From a bacterium (GTDB taxonomy: Bacteria > Bacteroidota > Ignavibacteria > Kapaibacteriales > UBA2268), in assembly GCA_024710535.1 (NCBI GenBank), contig JANJUO010000364.1, forward strand, positions 1 through 15,741: a DNA stretch of 15,741 bases. The letters run 5' to 3'. Shown in pieces: positions 1 through 10,300 of this stretch. Under the pieces are notes generated by a model, which worked only from the letters and a program-made list of their open reading frames with translations, ran no database searches and was not told where the DNA came from. Within the stretch, counting starts at the first letter, position 1. Each line of letters begins with the position of its first letter. A program made the translations under genes and the position numbers.

Positions 1-788
1 ATATTTATCCAATTATAAGTTTCTAATTCCGGCACAAATACTCCCATTACAGAATTCTTAACGGGATTTCCGGTCTGCAAAGTAATAGCAACAGGATGCG
101 TGCTTCCTTCATAATTCGAGCCATCTTCATGAATTGCTTTCCATCTTGGATCGAACGAAGTTTTACCAAATAATTGATCCATACTTAAACCAAGAATTTT
201 TGATGCGGCATTATTGACTTCCAAAATAACACCATTCTCATTATGATAAACAACGCCCTGAACCATATTATCAAAAAGAAATTTATATTTCTGTTCGCTT
301 TTTTTCAGCTGTTCTTCAGCAATTTTTCTATCGCTTATATCTCTTGCAAATACAATTAGTTTGCCGCCATCAACATTCAAAAAAGAAGTACTTATTTCAA
401 TATCAATCAACTCGCCATTTTTCTTACGATGCTTAGTTTCAAATAAATCATAACCATTTTTTAGAATTTTTTTTATATGTTTTTGGGTATCTTCAGGATT
501 TTCAGTAGCGTCAATGTCGTTTATATGCAGGCATTTCAATTCTTCAAAAGAATAGCCGAGCATTTTGAGGTACGCATCATTGCAACTTTGAAATACACCG
601 GTTATGTCAACTACAAAATAACCATCTTGGGTGGTTTCGAGAACTGTTTGAAATTCTAATAAACGATTGGATAAATCAGGACTATTATTATCCAATGCAG
701 ATTTCAGTAATTGATTTTCAATTTCCAACTCACTGATTCTTCTTTTTAAACTTTCTACATTATCTAAATTCATACGATAACCATTCAT
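1..788 (-). CDS. PAS-domain signalling protein, N-terminal part (runs off the left edge)
   Basis: The reading frame is open from the ATG at 788 to the window edge: 262 codons with no stop, so the C-terminus is missing. Residues about 8-35 form a short charged heptad-like stretch that is probably coiled coil. Two PAS domains follow. The first is about residues 45-155 (TTQDGYFVVD, CNDAYLKMLGYS, then FARDISDRKIAEEQLKKSE as the usual S-box/PAC ending). The second begins near residue 165 (KYKFLFDNMVQGVV, NNAASKILGLS) and includes FDPRWKAIHEDG and VMGVF, a PAS variant common in histidine kinases and diguanylate cyclases. No transmembrane segment is visible, so sensing is probably cytosolic. An in-frame ATG at 773 is an alternative start; neither start has a Shine-Dalgarno sequence. 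The output domain (kinase, GGDEF or other) is outside the window and is not assigned. Confidence 0.85.
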   Translation of the reverse strand, partial: MNGYRMNLDNVESLKRRISELEIENQLLKSALDNNSPDLSNRLLEFQTVLETTQDGYFVVDITGVFQSCNDAYLKMLGYSFEELKCLHINDIDATENPEDTQKHIKKILKNGYDLFETKHRKKNGELIDIEISTSFLNVDGGKLIVFARDISDRKIAEEQLKKSEQKYKFLFDNMVQGVVYHNENGVILEVNNAASKILGLSMDQLFGKTSFDPRWKAIHEDGSNYEGSTHPVAITLQTGNPVKNSVMGVFVPELETYNWIN

Positions 789-810
789 AATTCAGACCAA
801 TCTATGATTA

Positions 811-843
811 CAAAAATATAAAATTTTCTTTCATAATTTGCAA
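811..843 (-). promoter_or_regulatory. Candidate Bacteroidota-type promoter of the PAS gene
   Basis: On the minus strand TATTTTTG (818-811) matches the Bacteroidota -7 element TAnnTTTG. TTG at 843-841 sits 22 nt upstream as a possible -33 element. The predicted start of transcription is about 15 nt before the ATG at 788. The region is very AT-rich, so chance matches are likely. Confidence 0.35.
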
Positions 844-946
844 TATATTGAAGATTTTAGAAAATTTTATTTGATAAAAATTCATTTATTGATATTTTTC
901 ACAAATAAATACACCATAGATAAATGGATTCTATACTTGAAATCAT

Positions 947-984
947 AAAAAAATGAACTTTCAGCAGCAAGGCAAAAAGTTCAT
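947..984 (-). terminator. Weak rho-independent terminator after the NIT receptor gene
   Basis: Reading the minus strand, ATGAACTTT (984-976) pairs perfectly with AAAGTTCAT (961-953), with a 14-nt loop, and a run of T follows (953-947). The hairpin begins 36 nt past the stop codon at 1021. The 9-bp stem has only two G-C pairs, so termination may be inefficient. It separates the NIT gene from the PAS gene, which has its own promoter candidate. Confidence 0.5.
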
Positions 985-1020
985 CTATAATTTTTCATAA
1001 TCGTATTGTGTTTTTTAGAA

Positions 1021-2121
1021 TTAGGTTATATTTAATTTGCTCAATGAATCCAAATCGCCTTTTGAAATTCTACGAGCTATATCAGTAGCCAATGCAAGTC
1101 TGCTTGAAATACGTTTTGTAATAATAAATACTAATAGAAATGAAATAGACAAAATCACAAACAATAGTATTATTAGAAAATTACGGTTCCATTTTGCTTT
1201 GCCACTATAATCTGTAGCTTTTGATAATATTGATTGTGAAATTTTATCTTCAACTTCTTTCATCAGATCGATTTTTTTGGTGATTACAGCAAACCATTTG
1301 TCAGCACTAATACCAAAATTGGTACTATCGTGATTTTGTATTGCAAATTCATAAAACTTTGCCGATTGCTCCACTTCTTCGCCTTGAAGTTTGGACTTTT
1401 CGTAATTCAAAATTTCCTGACTTGCTTTGATTCTGAACTCTGAATTATACACATTCATTTCTGAAGTTATTTCAACGGCTCTTTTATACAAAAAATCTGT
1501 AAACATATTCTTAGCAAATACAGCAGTCATTGTTGCTCTAAGAATGCCATTTCGCTCTTTCAATTCAAGATAAGATTTATAAGAATAAATCATTCTTGAA
1601 ATTTCTGCATTTTCACCTGCTTCGTTTGCAATTTTATCAACTATTGCAATTAAAGAGTTAATTGTCTGAGTATAATATTTCAAAGCAGTTTCTGTGTTAA
1701 TTTCAAATTTGTCTATGCTTTCCCTATTTGAATTAAGTTGAGAAAGAAATTGATTCACTTTGCTCATTTCTGCAGACAAACTTTTGGTGACATCATCAAT
1801 CTCTTTATTTTCGATTCCAGTCTTGTACTTATTAAGAAAAATATTAGTTTCTTCCCTTTGATTTTTTATTTCAAGAGAGAATTTGACTCCTTTTGAATTG
1901 AGAAATCCAGCGGTTCTTCCTCGCTCTTTTTGTAATTCATGCACCAATTCGCTTGATTTTACAGCTATTTCGGACATTGTTGCTATTTTATTCAATTTAT
2001 TAGCAACTTGATTGCTATCCAAAATATTATCAATTGAGAAATACAATGATAAAATCAAAGGAATTATTACTGTTAGTATTATTTTCCATCTGATTGGTAA
2101 ACTGTCAAAAAACCTTTTCAT
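1021..2121 (-). CDS. NIT-domain membrane sensor truncated in HAMP, no output domain
   Basis: This 366-aa protein has the N-terminal architecture of a nitrate/nitrite-sensing chemoreceptor or kinase. A first membrane helix lies at about residues 13-30. A periplasmic, all-helical NIT-like domain (PF08376 type) covers about 54-296, with the hallmark ELVHELQKERGRTAGFL at 58-74, a second conserved helix KERNGILRATMTAVFA at 188-203, and WFAVITKKIDLMKEVED near 276-292. A second membrane helix spans about 314-336. The HAMP domain starts at about 336 and stops at residue 366, after the first helix and part of the connector. The usual methyl-accepting or kinase domain is absent, and the 232 bp downstream do not encode one. 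NIT domains are known to respond to nitrate or nitrite; that this copy does so is inferred. It is either a remnant or a sensor that signals through a partner. AAAGG upstream of the ATG is a weak ribosome binding site. Confidence 0.85.
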   Translation of the reverse strand: MKRFFDSLPIRWKIILTVIIPLILSLYFSIDNILDSNQVANKLNKIATMSEIAVKSSELVHELQKERGRTAGFLNSKGVKFSLEIKNQREETNIFLNKYKTGIENKEIDDVTKSLSAEMSKVNQFLSQLNSNRESIDKFEINTETALKYYTQTINSLIAIVDKIANEAGENAEISRMIYSYKSYLELKERNGILRATMTAVFAKNMFTDFLYKRAVEITSEMNVYNSEFRIKASQEILNYEKSKLQGEEVEQSAKFYEFAIQNHDSTNFGISADKWFAVITKKIDLMKEVEDKISQSILSKATDYSGKAKWNRNFLIILLFVILSISFLLVFIITKRISSRLALATDIARRISKGDLDSLSKLNIT

Positions 2122-2151
2122 TCTTTTGCCTTTAATAAATTCTACATTTTA

Positions 2152-2182
2152 CAAAAATAAAATTTATTAAAACAATAAACAA
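2152..2182 (-). promoter_or_regulatory. Candidate Bacteroidota-type promoter of the NIT receptor gene
   Basis: On the minus strand TATTTTTG (2159-2152) fits the TAnnTTTG -7 element, and TTG (2182-2180) lies 20 nt upstream. The predicted start is about 25 nt before the ATG at 2121. The -7 box and the next three bases (TATTTTTGTAA) are identical to the candidate upstream of the PAS gene, which mildly supports both. Confidence 0.4.
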
Positions 2183-2196
2183 GATAAAAATATCTT
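2181..2196 (-). other. Small AT hairpin just after the 682-aa lipoprotein gene
   Basis: AAGATA and TATCTT form a 6-bp stem with a 4-nt loop, starting 3 nt after the stop codon at 2200. There is no continuous T tract, so this is at best a weak 3'-end stabiliser or terminator. It overlaps the -33 element proposed for the next gene. Confidence 0.2.
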
Positions 2197-2199
2197 ATT

Positions 2200-4248
2200 T
2201 TAAAATTCTTGCTGTATTATAATTGAGTAGCAATTTGGCTCTGTTTTTTTCCTTGGATCTTTCTTTTCTTGACAATTTGCGGTTTTCAATCCGGCAAAAA
2301 TAATTGCATAACTTTTCCCGGGAGTAACTGTGAGGTCGCTCAATCTATGAATATAAGCAGTATCATCGCCATTGAAAACGAAATAAGAAATCACTTTCAA
2401 TTTTGTATCATGAATATAATTTGAAGCATTTTTGAAATATGCTGATTCGACAATTGGCATACTGTCTGCAGCAAATTCACGCATATTAATCAATTGAGCA
2501 TCACTTGAAGCATTAATAAATCTATAACGCAAAAGTGATTTATGAAAACTTAAATCAAGCGGTGTAAATTTATTCTCGAATGTTTCGATAGCGGTAGATT
2601 TTCCATTCGAAATCAAAAGCAATCTTTGAGTTGTATCAATTTCGAATTGAGTTTCAAATCCATTAACATTAATAATATGCTGACCGGGCGGAACAACTGT
2701 AGCTGTTGAGCCAGTGTATTCAATCATTGCTTTTTCAAGCAAATTTGGATACAAGCCATTTATGCTAACTTCAACTTTGCTCACATCCGAAACTGCATTC
2801 ACATATTGGATAAACACACCACGATTCAGAGTGGATAATTTTTTATTTGTTTCGCCATCTTCAATCAAATACAATTGAATTCCATTTTTTTCATCGGCAT
2901 TAATTACCAAAACATAAGATTTGCCTGCTTCAAGAAAACCATTTGCGGCATAGATTAATTGAGCAGGATCTGCCGCGGTAAATATTGCAATTGGTGCCTC
3001 TCCGGGCTCAACTGCAACCACTTCGGAAAGTTCATCATAATTTAATTTTTCACTCAAAATAGTTCCCGAACTAAATTTTCGTGATGAATTTGCGCTTGTT
3101 AAGGATTTTCTTGCACCTAAAGAAACGTTTACAGATTTTGTTACCGAATGAGTATGCAAAACCCTCACAAGTGCTTTATCTGAATATGATTCCCTGAATT
3201 TATGCGGAGGTATGATATAACTTTTCTTAGCAATCGAATTTGCAGAATCTGTAATTATCACTGAATATTGAGCCAATACATCGAGAGAACCGGTTGCTGT
3301 AGATTTCAAATCATTATTAACATAAATTTCAATTGAATCGCGAGATTTGGATTGGCAAGCGCTTAATACTGCATAATTGCTGATATTTAATGGATTTAAT
3401 CCTGAAGCAACAGATTCTGCCCCTTTTTTTTCAACATCGCAAATAGCACTTGAAAGATTAACAACACGCAATTCCGAAGTGCGTTCATTAACAATTCTAA
3501 CAGGCCGCAAAGCATTTGTTGTTGTATCCAATTCATCCAAAATCATCAAGTCTTCAAAATTGAAATCACCTTTTTTGAAAATTAAGGTATATTGCCCTTT
3601 TGCCTGAACATCCAACTCAAATAAATTAACAAATTCTTCAGTAACTGAAGTGCCATTTTTCTTCAATCGAACCACAGAAACAGGAATTTTTCCTGATAAT
3701 AATTGAACTGCCGATGGAACTGTTGCTTTGTATGGTACATTTGCAAAAATTGGTAAACCGCTTGGACAGCCCATTCTAACAGCATAACTGATATTTGAAT
3801 CCGGAACGGCATTTATCACTTTCAGAAATGCATCTTTGGAATCTTCGGGTACGGAAGTAGTTGTTCTTAGAGTAATAATTGTATCAGTTGGGCAGTCCGA
3901 ACAGGCTTTGTTGCTCATCAAATAAAAAGTATAATTTGTATTTCGAAAATATTTAATCGGATTTGATTGAGAAAATTCATCAATTGTGCCTTTTTTGATT
4001 TTCAGCATTGAAGAATCTGCCTGTGGATGAAATGCGTTTGTTGTAGTTCCATATTGTAACTGCTCAATATTCAAAGTTTTATCCAATACCAAAGTACGTT
4101 GTTGTAAATCGGCAGATAGATTGATAACACGAATATAAACTGATCCACTTTTTGATGGTGGATTTACTAAATTGTCGCTTTCTTTTATACATGAAACTAA
4201 TGTAACCAGCAGAAATAAAAATACTATATTCAAAAATTGATTTTTCAT
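2200..4248 (-). CDS. Large lipoprotein with about six DUF4397-like repeats
   Basis: The 682-aa protein begins with a lipoprotein signal: Lys near the start, a hydrophobic core, then the lipobox LVSC at 17-20, so Cys20 should be lipidated and the protein anchored to the cell envelope. The rest is a chain of beta-rich modules of roughly 90-110 residues. Each opens with the same type of strand: VYIRVINLSAD (37), FLKVINAVPD (141), ELRVVNLSSA (259), LVRVLHTHS (360), VFIQYVNAVSD (478) and LRYRFINASSD (573). This [V/L]RV[I/V][N/H]xS pattern, with later strands such as GKSYVLVINAD and GKSYAIIFAGL, is typical of DUF4397, an Ig-like domain of unknown function found in secreted and lipid-anchored proteins. 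No catalytic motif is visible. Cys pairs occur near 116-119 and 659-673. It lies 125 bp downstream of the giant T9SS protein and could be co-expressed with it. No clear Shine-Dalgarno precedes the ATG. Confidence 0.8.
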   Translation of the reverse strand: MKNQFLNIVFLFLLVTLVSCIKESDNLVNPPSKSGSVYIRVINLSADLQQRTLVLDKTLNIEQLQYGTTTNAFHPQADSSMLKIKKGTIDEFSQSNPIKYFRNTNYTFYLMSNKACSDCPTDTIITLRTTTSVPEDSKDAFLKVINAVPDSNISYAVRMGCPSGLPIFANVPYKATVPSAVQLLSGKIPVSVVRLKKNGTSVTEEFVNLFELDVQAKGQYTLIFKKGDFNFEDLMILDELDTTTNALRPVRIVNERTSELRVVNLSSAICDVEKKGAESVASGLNPLNISNYAVLSACQSKSRDSIEIYVNNDLKSTATGSLDVLAQYSVIITDSANSIAKKSYIIPPHKFRESYSDKALVRVLHTHSVTKSVNVSLGARKSLTSANSSRKFSSGTILSEKLNYDELSEVVAVEPGEAPIAIFTAADPAQLIYAANGFLEAGKSYVLVINADEKNGIQLYLIEDGETNKKLSTLNRGVFIQYVNAVSDVSKVEVSINGLYPNLLEKAMIEYTGSTATVVPPGQHIINVNGFETQFEIDTTQRLLLISNGKSTAIETFENKFTPLDLSFHKSLLRYRFINASSDAQLINMREFAADSMPIVESAYFKNASNYIHDTKLKVISYFVFNGDDTAYIHRLSDLTVTPGKSYAIIFAGLKTANCQEKKDPRKKTEPNCYSIIIQQEF

Positions 4249-4320
4249 TTTAGAAATTCAAATTAATCATCAAAAAAATAATGACGTTTTTTCTTTATTC
4301 TAATTTGATTTAATCACTAA

Positions 4321-4343
4321 AATACTTCTATTTTGCAAGTATT
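4321..4343 (-). terminator. Possible weak terminator after the giant T9SS gene
   Basis: AATACTT and AAGTATT form a 7-bp stem with a 9-nt loop, about 30 nt past the stop codon at 4374. The minus strand then reads only TTAG, so the T tract is poor. It may only partly separate the giant gene from the lipoprotein gene downstream. Confidence 0.3.
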
Positions 4344-4373
4344 GAGATTCATATTCAGTAATTTAAAATTATT

Positions 4374-7300
4374 TCACTCAATTTTTACCAAATTTCTCAA
4401 ATAAACAAATTCTTCAAAATCATATTTAATAATATACTTACCGCTTGGAAAATTTGATATATTCAAGTTAATTAATTTCTGACTGCTTGAGATTTCAGTT
4501 TCGTAGAGTTCTAATGTTCTTCCATTCAAATCTGAAATACTGATTCTGCATTTTTGATTTATTGGAGAGTATATTGTAAATGCAATTTCATCTCTTGCCG
4601 GATTTGGATAAATTTCACTTAGAAAATATCCTGTTGGTAATTCTTCAACTACTCCGCTTGGCTTTTCATCTATGCTGAATTGACTTGTTTCACCATAAAT
4701 AAATGTGGCATCTCCTTTCCAAATTGCTCGGAAAATTGCATTGCTTGTTTTGATTTGTGGCACTGTCCAACTATACAATGCTTTTGCGGCTATAGTATTT
4801 TGCGAAATTGTATTCCAAGATGAGCCACCATTTGAGCTAAATTGCAAATCAAATGTGTCCACACCGGTTGCAGTCCATCGAACAGTATATTTTGGCGAAG
4901 CACCGCCATTAACCCAAAGGATCAATGTTGAACTATTTGGAGCAGAAAACTTTACTGAGCCGGACATAATTCTGAAATCACCCGAACGAGCCAATTCTTT
5001 TGATGTTTCCGGATCAAGCATTCTGACAATTGCCTGCTTTGTTGTAACAAAAGGAGCTTTGAAGGAAAATGATTTATTCTTTGCGGCAACTTTTGCATTA
5101 ATATTTTTCCAAGTTTTACCGCCATCAGTACTATATTCAAGTTTGAGATAATTATAACCTTGAGAATTCCAAATTATATCAATATTTTCTCCGCCCATAT
5201 AAACTGCATCTGATGATGAAGGTCGGATTAAAATTGCAAATCCGTCAATTATTTTGAATGTATTTTTGATAACTGCAAGGTCCAATTGAGATTCAAAATC
5301 TACAATTTTAATTAAGCAATCATCTGAAATTCTATTTGGAGTTGTCCATTTGTATGAATTTGAACTTAGTGCAATTTTATCAGTATTTATTTTTGACCAG
5401 GTACTTCCAGCATTTGAACTAAATTGTAAATCAACAAAAGCGGAGCCGGTTGATGTCCATGTAATAGTAACAGGCATATCTGGACGATATTCTTCGCCAC
5501 CAACTGGATTTGTAATGGTCGCTGAATAAGGGAAATATGGCTTTATCGATTGAAAATTGCCATATTCAGTAACTATTTGGTTTTTTGTGGTATGAACTGA
5601 AGTGCTTTTATCCCATTCAAAAGTTACAACAGAGTTTGTCAATAAATCAAATCGCAATGTACCAATCAAATATTTAGTTTTGGGAACAAGATTTCCGCCA
5701 AGATTTTTGAAATTATCATAGTCAATTTCAAAACTTTGCACACCTTTTACAGCATTTGTATCATTTCTATTTGGCATTGTTCGCATTGCAAAATATCCCT
5801 TTTCTGCATTCAAGCCAAAAAGCATATCCGATTTTGTAGTATAATTTCTGAATGACAAGATTTGAGGATTGAATTTTACAACAATCGAACTATTTCCAAG
5901 TGCAAAATCATCTCCATTGCTTTGAATAAAAATATCAAGGTCGATAACAGTTGATGTTTTGCGGATTTCACCTGTCAAAGTATAACTTAAATTTGCTTGC
6001 AATTTTTCATCAAATTTCGAAGAATTTTCACTTTCTATTTCAAAATTTAATTCTGAATTATTAGAAAATTCAATCTTAGATAATGGCAATCCCAAACCAG
6101 CTACAGATGATTTCTTTCCGAAATTTCTCCTTACAATATCTCTATCATCAGCATTGATTATTCCATCGCCGGTAATATCAGAATTTAAGCGTTTGCTCAT
6201 TTCAGCAGTTATGATTAAATTTACATCTTTATCATCAATTATACCATCATGAACAACATCTCCACCAACCATCGAGGCAAACGCATTTGCTGTATCACCA
6301 GCAATTCCTGAACTGAAAATCAATGCAGTTTCTGCATATTTTTCCTTTGATTTATCGATTTCTGCATTCCCAAATGCCGAATAATATCCACCCGACCATG
6401 GATCGATTGTGCGATTTACCAAAACATTCTCGCTAACTCCATTCCAACTCAAGAAATCCCAGCCCGATTCAATTCTAAAAGTATTTTCGTCATCGCCAGT
6501 GAATTTATATGTAACCGGAAATCGCGATAAAACCGGCAAATGATTCTTATGCTCCACCAAAACCCAATAATTATCATCAACAATATTTGTAAATACAAAA
6601 TTCACATTTGCAAATCGGTTATTGCCTTTATTTAAATTAGTTGGGCTAAGTTCGGTATAACCTTCGAAAGATTCAGAGGAATCAACCAATGCACCCGGAG
6701 CACCGCCCAAATCTTTGAACAATTTAATTTTCAAGCCGCCATCAGCATAACTATAACCCAAATTTCTAATTGAATCAGTCAGCAATCCTTTATGATAGCC
6801 CTCTGGTAGAATTCTGATTGTGAAATTTGAAGCCGGTGTGATTGTGAATAATGGTCCTTCGTTTTGGAAACTAATTATTTCATTCAAATAAGAATATTTT
6901 CCTGTAATTCTAAATCTTGCATTTGTAAGTGTAGCCGAAATTGCTCCTTGATCTGATTGTATTCCATCATTATTCATATCAGGATCAGCCATCGAAACAT
7001 CTAACTTTCCTGCATAAAAAACACTTTTTCCTGTACCGTTAAATCGATAAATTATACTGTCGGGAAGTGCTAAAGAATTGGTTGAAAGTAAAGGGAAATA
7101 TCGTCCTGCCATATATTGATAAGGTTGAGTTTCAGTTCCACCGCCACCAAGCAAGGAAAATTCCAAATATGGAGGTTTGCCCGCCTCACCAACGCCAAAA
7201 TCTGTGCCGTTATAATTAAATCCAACCCAACGAACATATAAATCTGTTTTCTTATTTGATACTTTTTGGCGAAATACTGGCTCAACTAATTTCAAATAAG

Positions 7301-10300
7301 GTCGAAGTGCCCTAAATCTAATTCCATCATTGTAGAATCTTGCGTAAATGTTTGTATCATTTGAAGATCGAAACATTCGATTTACGCCAATATTATTAAA
7401 TGTTCCACCATCGAAAGTAAAAACAGCATAAAGATTTTTGCGATTTTCAGTAGTTAAATCATTTGCTTTTATACTTTGGCTACCTTGAATAAATCGTGTG
7501 TATGCGTTTGGCTCTGGAGAATTCAAATCTAAATTATTAGGCACACCTTCCCAAAAACGAACTTCACGAATTTCTCCAACAAATCCATTTGCAACTCCTT
7601 TCCCATCTTTTTTAGGATATGATCCGATATAAGTTGGATAACCATTTGCAAAATTCGGCTTTAGATTATCACCCAATTGTTGAGTAATTTCTTGTGCTCT
7701 CTGTGCAGTTCCATCAATATAAAATCTGATTTCAGATTTGTTTGATGCATCTGCTTTCTTAAGATAAACAGCAATATGAGTCCAAGCAGAATCAACTGCT
7801 ATCGAATTTGGTGCGATTATCGGATACTTCATATCACTCAAAGCAGTTTTTACTGTTCCATCGGTCATTGTTAAATTAAATTGAATTTGTCCGCTTGGGA
7901 GTAATTTTATTGAATAATGTTCTTTGATACTATCGGGCGATACCTTTGCAATCAAAGGAAAAAATCCTTCTTTCAAAGTTGGAAATCTGAATGGACGTAT
8001 CCACATTTCGAAAACATATTCATTTTGAATCAAATTCAAGCCGATGCTTGGCGGAATAATTATATCAGAATACTGCTCTTTTTGAATTACAAAATTTGGT
8101 GCAACTTGAAAATATTGCGAAGTATCCATAAGCAAATTTTGATTATTCGCCACAGTTCCTCTAACTCTCAAAAGTGTATTTTTTGAATAAGGCGAAATAC
8201 TTCTTAAATTTGCAAGTGAAACATTATTTTGATATGGCTCCCAAACAACGATATTTTTTTCTGCATCCGGAGCATTTGTTCCTGCAAAATCCCTTGCCGC
8301 AGTATCTTTCACCGGGTACCATGTTCTTGCGGAGTCAATTGAATATTCAATTTCAACATCTCTTGAATTTAAACGCGTGTAATCGCCAATTTCATAAGTT
8401 AGCCAACGAACTTGGTGTCTATCTTTTAAATTATTCAAAATGCCTTCTTTTCCAATTGGTGAGGTTAATTTTATATGTGGCAAATCTGGACGGAAATTAA
8501 CAATTTCATTTCTAATTGAATCAACTTTATAAAAATCAAGATTTTCTGCTCCATTTTGATATTGAGCATTGGTTGCCTCGTCTTTCAAATCACCTTGGAA
8601 TTTATAATACATTTGCAAAGCACGTCTCAAATCTTCAAAACCGGTAACATTCGTTGGATCAACAACACTTGATGCGCGTTCACGAATTTCTGCTTGAGTA
8701 AGCGCTGTTCTATAAATTCTAACACTTTTAATTCCGCCTGAAAAATAATCATTTGCTTCAATTTCATCATTGGGATTAATTCCGAGCCAAATTGGATGAT
8801 TGGTAACGAGCATTCTTGCATCCATAGATTCTTTATTTTCATACCAATCTACCAACTCACCATTAACATACAATTTTACAACATTATTGTTCACTGTGGC
8901 ACTTAAATAAACCCAATTTCTTTCGAAATCTTTCGCAAAAATATCATCTGAGGTAACCGCTCTTAATGGATAATGATCAACAAGTTCAGCAAGAAATCCA
9001 TTATTACCTCTTGCTTGAATTTCTCTCACACGAAAAGCAGGATATTTGCCATCTTTCAAATATAGCATCCAACTGCCTTCAAGCGAACCATAAACCGGAG
9101 TTGCATCAGGTCCGGCACTCGAAACAATGATACCTGTTTCGGAACCGACAGCCTTTACAGCACTTAAATTTATCCATGCTTCCACAGTTAATTGAGTGGC
9201 ATTGCTGAAATTTCCTTGCGTTTTGAAATATTCATCAGTTCCATTAAGTTGAGCGAAAAATAATCTGCTGTATTTAGAGCGAAACATACTTGTGTCTTGG
9301 ATTACTGATTTTGTCCAATTTATTAAATTTGTACCAAAATTCCCTTTGATTTGAGTAAGTCGCAATTTTATTTCTTCGGCTCTATCGTTCGTTTTCGAGT
9401 CTGCCTCCCAGACAAATCGAATCGGCTCTCGAAAATTATTCATCGTAATTTGCTCGCCACGTTGCGTGGTTGTTATGTACGTTCCAGTTGAAGTTGGCAA
9501 TCCAATTGATCCTGAAATATAAATTGGGCTTTTAGTAATTCCTATATTTATATCAAGTTCGGCAAATCTGCCTGCTTCATACCATTCTGCACCGGAATCG
9601 GTTGTATATTCAAGAGAAAAAGCAACATTTTTTGCCAAAGCAGGTGGCATTTTGGTTGGAATTTTGTAAATACTTGTATCAACACTACGCTCATAATAAA
9701 TCGGATAGCCAAGATTTGCATAACCGAGAGTTAATGATTTATATGATTTATCACGATCAATCAGATTATTTTCACTTTTTGGCGTAAGCATTGTAAGACC
9801 AATTACATTAAATGCCGGAGTTTTTGAAAATTCAGTAAATTCTGTTGCATCAGTTGAATCAGAATCAAAAATCAGTGAAGTATTATCTTTAATAGCCGAC
9901 CAATCAATCCCAGTTTTTGAATTATCGCTTGGCTTATTATAAATGCCAAATTCAATCACTCCAACAAGAGAACCTCGTCCAACAAGAGCCGGCTTAATTC
10001 CTTGGTCATTTCTTTTTTTTAGTTTTACTATTACATTAAAAATCGAATTTTGATAATCAATACTTGATGCAATTACATTGTAACCATTGATATTATTAAA
10101 TGAAGAATTGATGTCAACAACCACTTTCGATTGATCCAAATCAGGCAAGATAGAATCGGCATTAAGTTTTAGAGTTTGAATTGGTTTAAGAAAAAGTGAA
10201 TCATATTTGATTTTCAAATATGCAAATCCAAGTTTTTCAGCAGTAGGAGATAGTGATTTTGCCCAAATTTCCACATGAATCCTATCGTATCTTCTACGCT

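Noticed and set aside
4705..5151. 148-codon plus-strand frame inside the giant T9SS gene
   Set aside because: It lies opposite conserved Ig-like repeats of the giant protein and has no independent support.
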